DNA from: Roseburia lenta
GTDB taxonomy: Bacteria; Bacillota; Clostridia; Lachnospirales; Lachnospiraceae
Assembly: GCF_014287435.1 (NCBI RefSeq)
Contig: NZ_JACOPG010000002.1
Coordinates: 434,001-498,000 of the forward strand
Reading direction: 5' to 3'
DNA: 64,000 bases
A program made the translations under genes and the position numbers. Of the stretch, positions 35,038-44,242 are shown in pieces; within the stretch, counting starts at the first letter, position 1; each line of letters opens with the position of its first letter. The notes under the pieces were generated by a model. It searched no databases. It was not told the origin of the DNA and saw only the letters and a list, made by a program, of their open reading frames with translations.

Positions 35038-36180
35038 TTAAACAAACAAATACTCCACATCCGCGAAGGTAACACGATCCATAGGCTCCAGTTTTTTCTT
35101 TTGGGTATAAGCCAGCATGACACCATTGACAAATGTGCCATTGGTCGAATTCAGATCCTCAATGTAAAACTCTCTCTCCTGGCGTATGATCCGGGCATGC
35201 TGATGGCTGACCGCCGATGAGTGCAACTGCGCCTCATTGCCGGATGCATCCGTACCAATGCGAAAGGTCTTTTCCCTGATGAAAAAATCTTCTTCTCCGC
35301 CATTTCCCTGATACAATAATTGTCCCTGACAGGATGCCGCTTTTTCATGCAGAAGAACCGTTCGTTCCACCGGGATCGGCTCCGGTTCTATGAGAACATC
35401 CTTCTTTCCACCGTGTACTTCCCGATTCTGTGCAAACCAGGACAGGATCAATTCCTTGATGTGTTGCCCCTTTGCCCGGATAGTCTGCAGAATTTTCTCG
35501 TAACTGCTTTCGTAATAGACAGATTCCTCCGGCACCATCCTCTCCTTTTCTTCTACCATAGGGGGCACATCTTCATTATACGAGGGAATTTCCGACTCCT
35601 CGTAAGCAATCGTTGATTTTTCCTCTATATAGCGCATGCCCTCCATTTGTTCTTGCAGATAATGCAAAAGGTCATATAAGGTCGTTCCATCCTGTAAAGT
35701 CATATCATACATTTCATAACAGGTGCGCATCAGATCATCTGTCCCATGATCCACGATCGTCAGGACATATTCCATCAGGGCAGCAAACGGATTTTCATCA
35801 AAGTTTTCAAAAGGACAATAACAGAGAAAAACCCGAAACTGTCCCTGTCTTGCCACATAGACAGTCTCCGGGCACAGATACACCTTGTCCTCGTGCAAAA
35901 GATATTTATGGATCTCCTCATACGCCATTGCCAGATATAAAAAGACCTCCTCCATACTCTCATAAGTCACTTCTTTTTGTTGCAGATAGTCTTTTAGCGA
36001 TTGTTTGCCGGAAATGTCGTACCAGAATTGTATTCTGCCGTTCATTTCCATGGTATAAAAAGACAAGAGCGACCGGATCTCATTTTCCTTCAACATCTGT
36101 TCTTCATAATCCGATACATACTCCTCTGTTGAAATGATCATATAACTTTCTTTATGTGTTCTTTTATAACTAATCTCCAT
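35038..36180 (-). CDS. DUF6382-FHA protein of the Tad locus
   Basis: 380 residues, cytoplasmic. N-terminal DUF6382 region (about 1-180; FYTMEMNGRIQFWYDISGKQ, YCPFENFDENPF), an acidic linker, and a C-terminal FHA domain (about 300-380: FRIGTDASGNEAQLHSSAVS, HQHARIIR, EDLNSTNGTFVNG). FHA domains bind phosphothreonine, so assembly is probably tuned by a Ser/Thr kinase. It is the last gene of the Tad run in Firmicutes. RBS GGGGAGGATGAG. It is 14 bases after the short TadE-like gene. Confidence 0.88.
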   Translation of the reverse strand: MEISYKRTHKESYMIISTEEYVSDYEEQMLKENEIRSLLSFYTMEMNGRIQFWYDISGKQSLKDYLQQKEVTYESMEEVFLYLAMAYEEIHKYLLHEDKVYLCPETVYVARQGQFRVFLCYCPFENFDENPFAALMEYVLTIVDHGTDDLMRTCYEMYDMTLQDGTTLYDLLHYLQEQMEGMRYIEEKSTIAYEESEIPSYNEDVPPMVEEKERMVPEESVYYESSYEKILQTIRAKGQHIKELILSWFAQNREVHGGKKDVLIEPEPIPVERTVLLHEKAASCQGQLLYQGNGGEEDFFIREKTFRIGTDASGNEAQLHSSAVSHQHARIIRQEREFYIEDLNSTNGTFVNGVMLAYTQKKKLEPMDRVTFADVEYLFV

Positions 36181-36193
36181 TTCTCATCCTCCC

Positions 36194-36421
36194 CTACCTG
36201 CCAACGCTCTGCATCAGCAATTTTGCTTTCCGAAAAGATGTGACCACATCCATTTCACACACTGTATCTCTGGCAAATACCAGTGCCTCATGATAAACCT
36301 CGTATCCCAAAAGGATCAGCATACAGACGATGCCCAGACAGATTGCCATTACCCAGGAGGCTTCCACCGTATAAGATGCCGCCAGCCACATTCTGGGGCG
36401 TTTCACCCTTTCACTTACCAT
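36194..36421 (-). CDS. Short TadE-like pseudopilin
   Basis: 75 residues. One hydrophobic segment preceded by AASYTVEASWVMA, the class III signal pattern with Glu at +5, as in Tad pseudopilins processed by an A24 peptidase. The short tail (HEALVFARDTVCEMD) is unremarkable. It is probably a minor pilin. Spacing to the peptidase gene is 16 bases. Confidence 0.75.
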   Translation of the reverse strand: MVSERVKRPRMWLAASYTVEASWVMAICLGIVCMLILLGYEVYHEALVFARDTVCEMDVVTSFRKAKLLMQSVGR

Positions 36422-36437
36422 TCCTTGCTCCCCGCTT

Positions 36438-36872
36438 TCAAATATTTGCCGCTGTCGCGCCCAGAATCAAAAACAAGAGATATGCGACCAGTAAAAATGG
36501 CACAAAAGGCAGGCTCTCATCCTTCTTCTTTCCAAAAAAGATACAGACCACGATGCCAAAGATCGCCGCCATGATAGATGCCATCCAAAGCACCGTCATA
36601 TTGTCCCAAAATCCCAGATAGACGCCCATGGATGTCACCAGAAAGGCATCCCCTTTCCCTACTTTTCCGTGTGAAAAAATACTGAGCAGATACAGCACAA
36701 TGCCAACCAGCATACCGCCGCACATATCCAGCGCGGTCTGCTTGCCATCATAAAAATGCAGCAAAACACCTAAGATCCCAAATGCACTGATCACAACCAG
36801 ATGGATCTGCCGTTTCCACAGATCCTCCACACTACAGATACTAAGCATCCCTACCAATCCCATAACTTTCAT
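36438..36872 (-). CDS. A24 prepilin peptidase (second copy)
   Basis: 144-residue membrane protease. First catalytic Asp in CSVEDLWKRQI (residue 17), second in the GxGD motif HGKVGKGDAFLV. Six short membrane segments are predicted. A24 enzymes cleave the signal of Flp-type pilins and TadE/F. This is the second A24 gene in the locus, which is unusual; the two may have different pilin targets. Start ATG 36872, AAAGGGGG upstream. Confidence 0.85.
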   Translation of the reverse strand: MKVMGLVGMLSICSVEDLWKRQIHLVVISAFGILGVLLHFYDGKQTALDMCGGMLVGIVLYLLSIFSHGKVGKGDAFLVTSMGVYLGFWDNMTVLWMASIMAAIFGIVVCIFFGKKKDESLPFVPFLLVAYLLFLILGATAANI

Positions 36873-36887
36873 ACTTCTCCCCCTTTG

Positions 36888-37787
36888 CTACTTTCCCATA
36901 CTGCATTTACTACATCCTGCCAGCATGAGAACATCTTCCTTACGCTTACGATAAATTGTCCGTTTCAATCCACCACAAGACAATTTGCTGTGATAACTGT
37001 CCCCATAGTCGGTAATATACACAGTTCCCTCTTTCTTTTTTCCACTCTTGCAACTGCGACATATCTTATAACGATTACCACTTGTATTTCTGTATGCATC
37101 CAGTTCTTTGACAGCCACCGCATGAATCGATGGATGCAGGTAGGTGCAGTCATACCGCTCGTGATAAACACTGCCTTCTTTTGTTACATAGACATAGCCA
37201 TGACCATCCCCATCTTCCTCCGGGTCCCAACCGATCCACTTTCGCCAACTTGTCTTAGACTCCATGTTCCAGTGGTAAGTCCCAAAGATCCGTATAGGAA
37301 AGGTGATCCCATACTCTGCCACCAGTGTGATATAGTTATCTTCTACGGACGACTTATCATAAGAGATCCCTAAAATTCCCCCTCGGATATAAGATGTCGG
37401 TGTACCGATCATTTTCATTCTGGCATTGCACGCCAGCACCAGTCCCGACAGCCCGACCGCATCCTGCTCTCCGCAGATTGCTGTCTTCCCGGCGACTTCT
37501 TCCATACTGCGGTTCACACCGATCTGTACCATGGCAATGCGAAGAAAAAACAGAATGAAAATACATGCACTGATCATAAGTGGCAGGATCAGCGCCGCCT
37601 CGATCGTGTAACTTCCTTGATAGGAGATGCAAAAGGGTGTCTCTTTATTTGGATTAAGGTCTGAAGAAAAGAATAACTTTTTTCTGCTATTTTGAAGAGA
37701 TTTCATACTAGATTGATTTTGAATAAAAGGTTCGTTACTCTGGATTGCTTCCGCCGCAACACGGAAACACATTTGAGAAAGAGACAC
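36888..37787 (-). CDS. TadE-like pseudopilin with twin YH-Cys motifs
   Basis: 299 residues. GTG start at 37787 is supported by AAGGAGGTG. A pilin-type signal SYTIEAALILPLMIS lies at about 58-72, after an unusually long 57-residue cytoplasmic leader. The exported part carries two related motifs, VYVTKEGSVYHERYDCTYL and VYITDYGDSYHSKLSCGGL, each with a Tyr-His pair and Cys, plus Cys-x-x-Cys near 236, all suggesting metal binding or disulfides. It is likely a minor pilin or tip component. Confidence 0.8.
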   Translation of the reverse strand: MSLSQMCFRVAAEAIQSNEPFIQNQSSMKSLQNSRKKLFFSSDLNPNKETPFCISYQGSYTIEAALILPLMISACIFILFFLRIAMVQIGVNRSMEEVAGKTAICGEQDAVGLSGLVLACNARMKMIGTPTSYIRGGILGISYDKSSVEDNYITLVAEYGITFPIRIFGTYHWNMESKTSWRKWIGWDPEEDGDGHGYVYVTKEGSVYHERYDCTYLHPSIHAVAVKELDAYRNTSGNRYKICRSCKSGKKKEGTVYITDYGDSYHSKLSCGGLKRTIYRKRKEDVLMLAGCSKCSMGK

Positions 37788-37809
37788 CCTTTTACACCTC
37801 CTTTCCTGT

Positions 37810-39297
37810 TTAGTAATATAAAGTTTCCTGACATTCGGATCTGTATAGATCTACCCAGAGGGGCTGCATGGGCAGGAAGGCATCAAAGAGACCCTGACCT
37901 GTAAAAGAGCAGGAAATATCCATGGTATAGACCATATGATCCATTTTGACATAGGCATAATCCTCCTGCTGCTGCATGGAGGCTTCCATCAGATCCATAC
38001 AGCCATACGCCAATTTCTTCTGCGGCAAAAGGGCAAGCAGGGCAAATAAATACTCCTGATAACCAATCCCCTTTTGCACCGACGTATCTTCCCCTCCATC
38101 CAATGCCGTCTGCAAAACCCCCAACTGGCTTTTCCACTGTGCTCTGGTCTTATGCATCGGGATCTTCTTTCCATCCAGCAGGGCACGCAAGTCCAATATA
38201 CTCTCAACCAATGCCCACACTGCCACAACAGCAACCTGCACTACCTGCACCAGCGCAGGATTGACGCTAGCCCCTGCCAATGCAAGTGCAATCTCATATG
38301 CCTGTCCCATCATAGTAGGATCCGTCAGTATGACCTCAGCATTTTGTACTTCCCGCATGGCAAGCAAGCGTAATACGACTGCTTCTAAATTTTCTCGATC
38401 ACTTGCCTTTCCTGCGATCAAATACTCCACTTCATAAGAAAGCGCACGATCCGCAGACACCTCCCGGTCAAAGTGTGAAAACTCCTGCAAGACATACCAG
38501 TCAAAGCATATCCGGTCGTACCCGGAGACTTCTCTCCTCTTTTCCCCGCTTCCCTGACACAGCAAGCGTTCTTCCAGCCCTATCGCTGTCGCTAGCGTCT
38601 TCTCCGAAACCGCCTGCTCCTTAAGCACCAAGCTCAACAATCCCTGCTCTTTGATCTGTGAAAACAATTCCAGCGGATTTTCCCGGACTTTTTCTACCGG
38701 GGTGGAACTCATTTGATCTTCTGCCACCTGTTCATTCCCAGCAGAGCCTTCTTCTGTCTTTTGCTCTTTGGCTACCTCTATCCCCTTTTTCGCCTGCGCA
38801 ACAATCTGCCCAACATCCGGGACTTCTCTGTCATCCGCCACTTGCCCATACTTGGAATCCCATGTCTCCCAAATGCCCTGTAGGATCTGTTGTCGCGCTA
38901 CTTCTGCCCCCTGACAGATCAGGGCTGCTCCCTCATCATCTGTCAGCAGTCCATAGGCTGTGACCTCTGCCTGCTCCGGCTCGATCGAAAACAGTTCCAG
39001 TCCATGTTCCTTTTCTGATCCCAAGCAATTTTCCCATGCAAAATCCGACAAACGCTTTTCGATATGTGCCAGATCAAAATCCTCTGTTCCATAGCCGACG
39101 TCCAATGCCAGGATCCCGTATGTTTTCCATAGATAGGGCTGATATTCCGAAAAAGCATTTGCCATGGCGATTTTTGTCACACTCCTGCTTTCCAGACGCA
39201 TTTCATAGATACGCAAGGTCTCGACCATAGAAAAAAACAGGCTAAATAAACTCAAAAGGATCATACTGAAAAATATGGTAAGACTCCCCTGTCTCAT
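37810..39297 (-). CDS. DUF5702 TadG-like protein
   Basis: 495 residues. N-terminal membrane segment GSLTIFFSMILLSLFSLFFS with ESRSVTKIAMANAFSEYQPYLW following, typical of DUF5702 surface proteins in Tad loci. The long, mostly helical and acidic middle (about 140-230) is exported. It fills the TadG position and is presumably a pilus-associated minor component. Its ATG directly follows the Flp pilin stop (TAA-ATG), so translation is coupled. Confidence 0.85.
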   Translation of the reverse strand: MRQGSLTIFFSMILLSLFSLFFSMVETLRIYEMRLESRSVTKIAMANAFSEYQPYLWKTYGILALDVGYGTEDFDLAHIEKRLSDFAWENCLGSEKEHGLELFSIEPEQAEVTAYGLLTDDEGAALICQGAEVARQQILQGIWETWDSKYGQVADDREVPDVGQIVAQAKKGIEVAKEQKTEEGSAGNEQVAEDQMSSTPVEKVRENPLELFSQIKEQGLLSLVLKEQAVSEKTLATAIGLEERLLCQGSGEKRREVSGYDRICFDWYVLQEFSHFDREVSADRALSYEVEYLIAGKASDRENLEAVVLRLLAMREVQNAEVILTDPTMMGQAYEIALALAGASVNPALVQVVQVAVVAVWALVESILDLRALLDGKKIPMHKTRAQWKSQLGVLQTALDGGEDTSVQKGIGYQEYLFALLALLPQKKLAYGCMDLMEASMQQQEDYAYVKMDHMVYTMDISCSFTGQGLFDAFLPMQPLWVDLYRSECQETLYY

Positions 39298-39462
39298 TTA
39301 TACTTTTCCTGCTTCCTTGTTGATGGTCTTAAAGATACTGTTTACCAGTTCCGTGATCTGTTTCTTAAAGATCAGCACCAGCCCGATCAGAACCACCAGG
39401 ATCAGGATCACTTCTACCACACCCACGCCATCTTCTTCCATCAAAAAATCTTTTATCCTCAT
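39298..39462 (-). CDS. Flp-family type IVb pilin
   Basis: 54 residues: MRIKDFLMEEDGVGVVEVIL, hydrophobic helix ILILVVLIGLVLIF, and a short tail KKQITELVNSIFKTINKEAG. This is the Flp1-type major pilin. A24 cleavage is expected after the Gly in EEDGVGVVEV, leaving Glu at +5. AGGAG lies nine bases ahead of ATG 39462. As the smallest gene of the locus it is easily missed; it sits exactly between TadC and DUF5702. Confidence 0.9.
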   Translation of the reverse strand: MRIKDFLMEEDGVGVVEVILILVVLIGLVLIFKKQITELVNSIFKTINKEAGKV

Positions 39463-39479
39463 ATACTTTTCTCCTCTTT

Positions 39480-40769
39480 CTACAAACTTCCCATTGTCAT
39501 CATGGCTGGCAATAGAAGGATCGTAATGACGATCCCCAGCATCCCCAGCATAGGAAAAAGCAACTTGACGGATGCTTCTTCTCCCGCCTTTCTTGCCTGA
39601 TTCTTGCGCATCTCATATGCCAGCAGATTTTCTTCTTCCAACTGCTGCACAAGTTTTTCACTGCCCTGCCGCCTGTTCTGTTCCAGCAAAAGTGCCAGTT
39701 TCTTGTACTCTTTCAACTCACTCCGCATCCCCATATGCGCGATCGCCTCTCCTTCCTGCACGCCCTCACGCATTTCATAAGAAAAAAGTTTCCATAACTC
39801 AAATCCTGCCTGGACTTTCCCTGTCCGCTTCTTTCTTTTTTCATAAGCCTCCGTCATCTTACGGGCGGCTTCCGGCAAGGTGATACCGGCAGATAAAAAT
39901 AATGCCAGTTCATCTACAACCAAGGGATAATCTTTCTTTCGCTCCCGCCGTATCTTTGCCCTCTGCCTTTCCCTTTCTTTCCTGTCTCCATAGGGCAAAA
40001 GAAAACATACAAGCAATCCTAATACGGACAATAGGGCTCCATCCCCATTTCCTGCCTTTTTCCAGTGCAGGGCAATACCTGCCACCTCCTCCGGCAGGAC
40101 TATGTCCCCGCTCTCTCGGGACTGGTCTCGGATGCTCTTTTGGATCTGGCGCAAAAGCCCCTCTTTGCTGTCCGCAGGACTCGGACACAGGCAAAAGGAA
40201 AAATCATAGATCTCCTGATAAGGACCACAGGACAAAAGAACACTTGCCCCCACCAAAGTATCTTCCTCCAACTCCTCGGTCTTTAATTTGCCATCCGCCG
40301 ACACATAGGTGTAGTCATCAAAACTCCAATCCGCCTCGACCTGACCATCCTGATAAACCTCCGATATCTGCACATCCCTATAGATCTGATCCAGCGATTC
40401 GTTTTCTGCCAAAAAAGTCGCATCGATCTCTGCTATGGCATCCTTGATCTTCTTTTCTGCTTCTTTTTGATCCGGCCATTTATCTTCTACCTCAACCTCA
40501 AGACTACCGCTGTAAACAGAAGATGAAAGTTCCAGTTCTTCTCTATAAGATCCTTGTCCCATATCCTCCCGCGCCAGCCTTCCGCTAAATCCCCATCCTG
40601 CCTCATACCACTGCTGCAGACTGAGCATGAGCCCCATCAGTTCCATGATCCCTAAAAGAAGCACTGCACGCTTATATTTTTCATACCTCTCCTTTCTCTT
40701 TTTTCTTTTCCATAAGAGAAACGTCAAAAGACAGATCAGACTTACGATCACTGTCTGCACCATAACCAC
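39480..40769 (-). CDS. tadC: TadC-like inner-membrane platform protein with a large insert
   Basis: 429 residues. The C-terminal third is a T2SSF/TadC domain (DELALFLSAGITLPEAARKM; LLEQNRRQGSEKLVQQL) with the final membrane pair. Between membrane segments 2 and 3 an acidic domain of about 190 residues (70-260) is inserted, probably facing outward. Standard TadC proteins are about 300 residues and lack it. It pairs with TadB as the platform for the TadA motor. Confidence 0.85.
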   Translation of the reverse strand: MVMVQTVIVSLICLLTFLLWKRKKRKERYEKYKRAVLLLGIMELMGLMLSLQQWYEAGWGFSGRLAREDMGQGSYREELELSSSVYSGSLEVEVEDKWPDQKEAEKKIKDAIAEIDATFLAENESLDQIYRDVQISEVYQDGQVEADWSFDDYTYVSADGKLKTEELEEDTLVGASVLLSCGPYQEIYDFSFCLCPSPADSKEGLLRQIQKSIRDQSRESGDIVLPEEVAGIALHWKKAGNGDGALLSVLGLLVCFLLPYGDRKERERQRAKIRRERKKDYPLVVDELALFLSAGITLPEAARKMTEAYEKRKKRTGKVQAGFELWKLFSYEMREGVQEGEAIAHMGMRSELKEYKKLALLLEQNRRQGSEKLVQQLEEENLLAYEMRKNQARKAGEEASVKLLFPMLGMLGIVITILLLPAMMTMGSL

Positions 40770-40784
40770 ATACTCCCCATCATT

Positions 40785-41558
40785 TCAGATCACAATATCC
40801 ATAATACGCCGACTCCACAATGCCATCAGGACATAGACCACCAGACAGACACTCATGATCAGGCCTCCTGCCAGATTGCCATACAAAACGGCAAGCAGGT
40901 CTGCAGATGTCAGGCGTACATAGGCAATGATAGCAAGTGGGATCACAAGCATAACCTTCATCTCCAACTTCTTCTGCGCCATCATCGTCGTTATCTCCTC
41001 CTGTAAACTCATCTTCTCCCCTAACTTTGTGGCGGTCCTCTGAATATTTTTCCCATAGTTTCCTCCCAATCTCTTGGCAAATAAGAGGATCTCGCCAAAA
41101 TCACAAGCCTCCTCCAGGTCCATCTGTTCTGCCAGCTCCATGTATGCCTGCTCTACTGCAATATTGACCTTTACTTTCTGATTCATCTGGTGTAGGGCAT
41201 AGATCATGTCCTTGCCATCTTCCCCTAACATGGCAAGTTGCCCTTCTGCCTGCAAAAAACTGTTTTCCAGTGACATGCCTGACTGTAAAAAACCGGAAAG
41301 CAATTCCAATAACTCCTTAAAAGCCCGGTTCTTCCTTTGCCCTTCTTTCGCCTGTTTTTCCTCCCGATAAATACGGCTGGACAAAAGATATACCACCGGA
41401 AACCAGAGTAAGCCGTACCATGCATTGTAGAAGATCCACGCCACAAGCAGGGTCAGAAGAACAGCGATACTCACTTCCACCAAGGGCTTTTTTCTTTCAC
41501 CTGTCCTACAGATCGTCTGTACTTTTGATCTCTTTGCATTTTGTTTTTGAGTATCCAT
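40785..41558 (-). CDS. tadB: TadB-like inner-membrane platform protein
   Basis: 257 residues with an N-terminal membrane pair, a T2SSF domain (LLELLSGFLQSGMSLENSF; DFGEILLFAKRLGGNYGKN) and a C-terminal pair. The start at 41558 overlaps the tadA 3' end by 88 bases; AAGGTGAAGG upstream supports it. The platform couples the TadA ATPase to pilus extension. Confidence 0.88.
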   Translation of the reverse strand: MDTQKQNAKRSKVQTICRTGERKKPLVEVSIAVLLTLLVAWIFYNAWYGLLWFPVVYLLSSRIYREEKQAKEGQRKNRAFKELLELLSGFLQSGMSLENSFLQAEGQLAMLGEDGKDMIYALHQMNQKVKVNIAVEQAYMELAEQMDLEEACDFGEILLFAKRLGGNYGKNIQRTATKLGEKMSLQEEITTMMAQKKLEMKVMLVIPLAIIAYVRLTSADLLAVLYGNLAGGLIMSVCLVVYVLMALWSRRIMDIVI

Positions 41559-42703
41559 GCGCCCTTCACCTTCTCTCCACTCCCCTTTTCCTCAAAAGAG
41601 AAAATCGGCTGTAACTGTATTTCCCCCTGCTCGACTCCCAGCACCTCGACGATCTCCCGCACCTTGCGGCTGCCATCACGCATACGCTCCAAATGAATGA
41701 TCAGATCCACCCCCGAAGCGATCTGCGAACGCAATGCCACCAGCGGTATCTCGCCTGCCCCCAGTGCCATAGTTTCCAATCGGCTCAACATATCCTTTGC
41801 CGAATTTGCATGCCCGGTCGAAAAACTTCCGTCATGCCCGGTATTAAATGCCTGCAACATTTCGATGGCTTCCACACCGCGGCACTCCCCCACAACAATG
41901 CGATCCGGGCGCATACGAAGCGAAGTCCTGACCAGGTCGCGAATAGAGACCTGTAGTTTTCCTTCCATGGTGGCATCCCTCGCCTCCAGACGAACCAGAT
42001 TGGGAACCGACGACATTTGCAATTCTGCCGAATCCTCTATGGTGATAACGCGCTGATCCTTTGGGATAAATTCGGACATGGCATTTAAAAAGGTTGTCTT
42101 GCCCGAGCCTGTTCCTCCCGATACAAAAATGTTGTATCCGCTCTGCACCAGTTGACAGATAAAGTCTGCTGCTTCCTGTGATAAAGCCTGCCAGGCGATC
42201 AACTTTTCCATCGTGATCTGCTCTTTTGGGAATTTTCGGATGGAAAGGACACTATGATCGACCGCGATCGGTGCCAGGACCATATTCACGCGCGATCCGT
42301 CTGCCAGTCTGGTATCTACGATCGGATGTGATGTATTCGCCATTTTATTGTTGGCAGACGCGATCCGCTGGATCACATCATCCAACTTCTCGTTGGAAGA
42401 AAAATGATACTTGGTCTCCTCCAGGCAGCCATTTCTTTCAATAAAGATCTGATCCGGCCCGTTTACCATGATCTCCGTGATCGTATCATCTGCCAACAGG
42501 TCTTCCAGAACATCCAGACGACGCAGGCCGTAAAAGATCCGGTGTTCCAATTCCATGCGATAGGCTATGGATAGATATTCCCCCTTTCCAACATCACAAA
42601 TTTTCTGCCGAATGATGCCTAAGAGTTCCTCATCTGAAATCTCCCGCGTCATATCCAGATCCCGTAAGATCTCCTCCTGTATGCGTTTTTCAACCGATGC
42701 CAT
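41471..42703 (-). CDS. tadA: TadA/CpaF secretion ATPase
   Basis: About 410-residue hexameric motor. Walker A VSGGTGSGKTTFLNAM, Asp box ITIEDSAELQM, arginine-rich RTSLRMRPDRIVVGECRG, His box TGHDGSFSTGHANS: all complete. I use ATG 42703 (MASVEKRIQ); ATG 42727 eight codons upstream is possible, and both lie inside the end of the TadZ gene. The C-terminal 25 residues run on into tadB and are not conserved. Confidence 0.93.
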   Translation of the reverse strand: MASVEKRIQEEILRDLDMTREISDEELLGIIRQKICDVGKGEYLSIAYRMELEHRIFYGLRRLDVLEDLLADDTITEIMVNGPDQIFIERNGCLEETKYHFSSNEKLDDVIQRIASANNKMANTSHPIVDTRLADGSRVNMVLAPIAVDHSVLSIRKFPKEQITMEKLIAWQALSQEAADFICQLVQSGYNIFVSGGTGSGKTTFLNAMSEFIPKDQRVITIEDSAELQMSSVPNLVRLEARDATMEGKLQVSIRDLVRTSLRMRPDRIVVGECRGVEAIEMLQAFNTGHDGSFSTGHANSAKDMLSRLETMALGAGEIPLVALRSQIASGVDLIIHLERMRDGSRKVREIVEVLGVEQGEIQLQPIFSFEEKGSGEKVKGAWILKNKMQRDQKYRRSVGQVKEKSPWWK

Positions 42704-43709
42704 AAGCCAGTCCCTGTGCCATGACACCCTGGCGAATCATCCGACGTACAAACATGCCAAGATTGCCCTGGATGAGTTCTTCCACCGCATAGGTACCATC
42801 TACCAGATTACCTGCGGACATAGGAAGCAGGACCTCATGTACCTGCACTCCCGTGTAATGGTTCTCGGCGTATTCTACAAATTTTCCCTGACTCATCCGG
42901 TAGTAGTCTCCGGGTTTTCCCAGAACGATCAGTTCCTGACAGCCCGATATGATTTCCTGAAAGCCTCGGATAGTCCTGCCAAACAACAGCACCACCGTAT
43001 CATAATCACTTGCCATCAACTGCTGAAAAAACGCCACCCAGGTTTCCTTTTCCACATCCGCCATTTCCTCCGGTCCTGCAAACGGACTGACATAATCCAC
43101 CCCCATAAAACAGTTGGTATAGGCTCTAATGTCCTCGCCGCCCGCCTCCTGTCGGGTCATCAGATAAAGCAGATCGACAAAACTCCGGTTTCCCTGTTGC
43201 TTTGTCAGCATCTGTAAAATGCTAAGTTCCTCCATGTCTAAAAATAAGACCTTGCCACTCTCCCGATAGACCTGTGCTAAGGACAAAGCAAACGGTAATT
43301 GCAGTTCGTGTGAGATCGGTGAATAGATCCCGATAAACTGTGTCTTTTCCTTTCCGGCGCGGTGCCACCAACTGCTTGTCTCTTTCTGTTGCAGGCGCTT
43401 TAACATTTCTTCCACGATCTCCATAGATTGATATTTATAGACCATAGGCAGATGCTCATATTCGCTTGCAATGATCTCGTCACACAGATAAAACTTTTCG
43501 TGCACCATTTCTTTGCCGGAAAACTCTAAGACACTTAGGAAATCCTTGCTCAAAATTCCTATCGAATACACTGCCTCGCTTGCCAGGAACGCTTCCTCCG
43601 ATGTAAACGAGACGATCGTCACATCCGAAAGACATTCCATCAGGTATGCCGCAAAGGCACGCACATATGCTTCATCGCTGTCACATACAACGATACTTTG
43701 TTTTGTCAC
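42690..43709 (-). CDS. tadZ: TadZ/CpaE-like localisation protein
   Basis: 339 residues. The N-terminus is receiver-like (SIVVCDSDEAYVRAFAAYLM) and the rest a ParA/MinD-like fold; the Walker A is degenerate (GIYSPISHELQLPFALSLAQ), as is common for Firmicute TadZ. It positions the pilus machine at a pole. GTG start at 43709 with GAGGGG five bases upstream; it overlaps the peptidase stop as GTGA. Confidence 0.85.
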   Translation of the reverse strand: MTKQSIVVCDSDEAYVRAFAAYLMECLSDVTIVSFTSEEAFLASEAVYSIGILSKDFLSVLEFSGKEMVHEKFYLCDEIIASEYEHLPMVYKYQSMEIVEEMLKRLQQKETSSWWHRAGKEKTQFIGIYSPISHELQLPFALSLAQVYRESGKVLFLDMEELSILQMLTKQQGNRSFVDLLYLMTRQEAGGEDIRAYTNCFMGVDYVSPFAGPEEMADVEKETWVAFFQQLMASDYDTVVLLFGRTIRGFQEIISGCQELIVLGKPGDYYRMSQGKFVEYAENHYTGVQVHEVLLPMSAGNLVDGTYAVEELIQGNLGMFVRRMIRQGVMAQGLAYGIG

Positions 43710-44212
43710 TTTAACCCCTCCCTCAATAGACATCCTACCAATGCGAAAAAAATGCAGATGGTAAAATGCAGTTTTTCTCCTCTTTCTGTGAAATAAGCGG
43801 AATTTTGCTTGTAGAGCAGGACTTGGCATAAGCCGGCGTACATTCCATACATACGGCCTTTCAGTTGTCCTCTCAGAATCCATCGGCAAAGCCCTATGAC
43901 GGCACCGATGATCAAAGAATAGATGATGACTGATAGCGCAAGACGACTTCCGAGTATAACCGATAATGCTGCAAAGCATTTGATATCCCCGGCACCCAGT
44001 CCCCGGATCAGATAGATCGGATACAAAAGTGCCACCGGCCAGATCAAGCGTATCAGAAATAGAACTACTCCCCCAGATCTTATCCCCATAAGCGAAAGCA
44101 TGACGCCCGCTAAAATACCAAGTACGATCAACCCATTGGGTACACGCGTGGTCTTAAGATCTGTGCAGACCGCCGCGCATGAAAATACTATGGCTACTCC
44201 CCATGCAATAAT
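43706..44212 (-). CDS. A24 prepilin peptidase (first Tad gene), apparent AUU start
   Basis: 168 residues if read from ATT 44212. First catalytic Asp in AAVCTDLKTTRVPN, second in GLGAGDIKCFA, with six short membrane segments: a normal A24/CpaA enzyme. No ATG, GTG or TTG exists between the in-frame TGA at 44221 and the first Asp; the next candidate, TTG 44137-44131 region, would delete that Asp. A perfect GGAGGTGA (44226-44219) stands at ideal distance from ATT 44212/44209. I therefore call a non-canonical AUU start. It leads the Tad operon. Confidence 0.8.
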   Translation of the reverse strand: MIAWGVAIVFSCAAVCTDLKTTRVPNGLIVLGILAGVMLSLMGIRSGGVVLFLIRLIWPVALLYPIYLIRGLGAGDIKCFAALSVILGSRLALSVIIYSLIIGAVIGLCRWILRGQLKGRMYGMYAGLCQVLLYKQNSAYFTERGEKLHFTICIFFALVGCLLREGLK

Positions 44213-44242
44213 TTTGGCTCACCTCCCCTTCCTTGCCCACAA

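Noticed and set aside
36801..37373. 190-codon plus open frame across the TadE-like gene
   Set aside because: Antisense shadow; no ribosome site and no recognised motif.
39902..40447. 181-codon plus open frame, Pro/His-rich, inside tadC
   Set aside because: Antisense to tadC, composition typical of shadows.
41471..41558. Frameshift between tadA and tadB
   Set aside because: The 88-base overlap looked suspicious, but tadB has its own ribosome site and both proteins keep all motifs.
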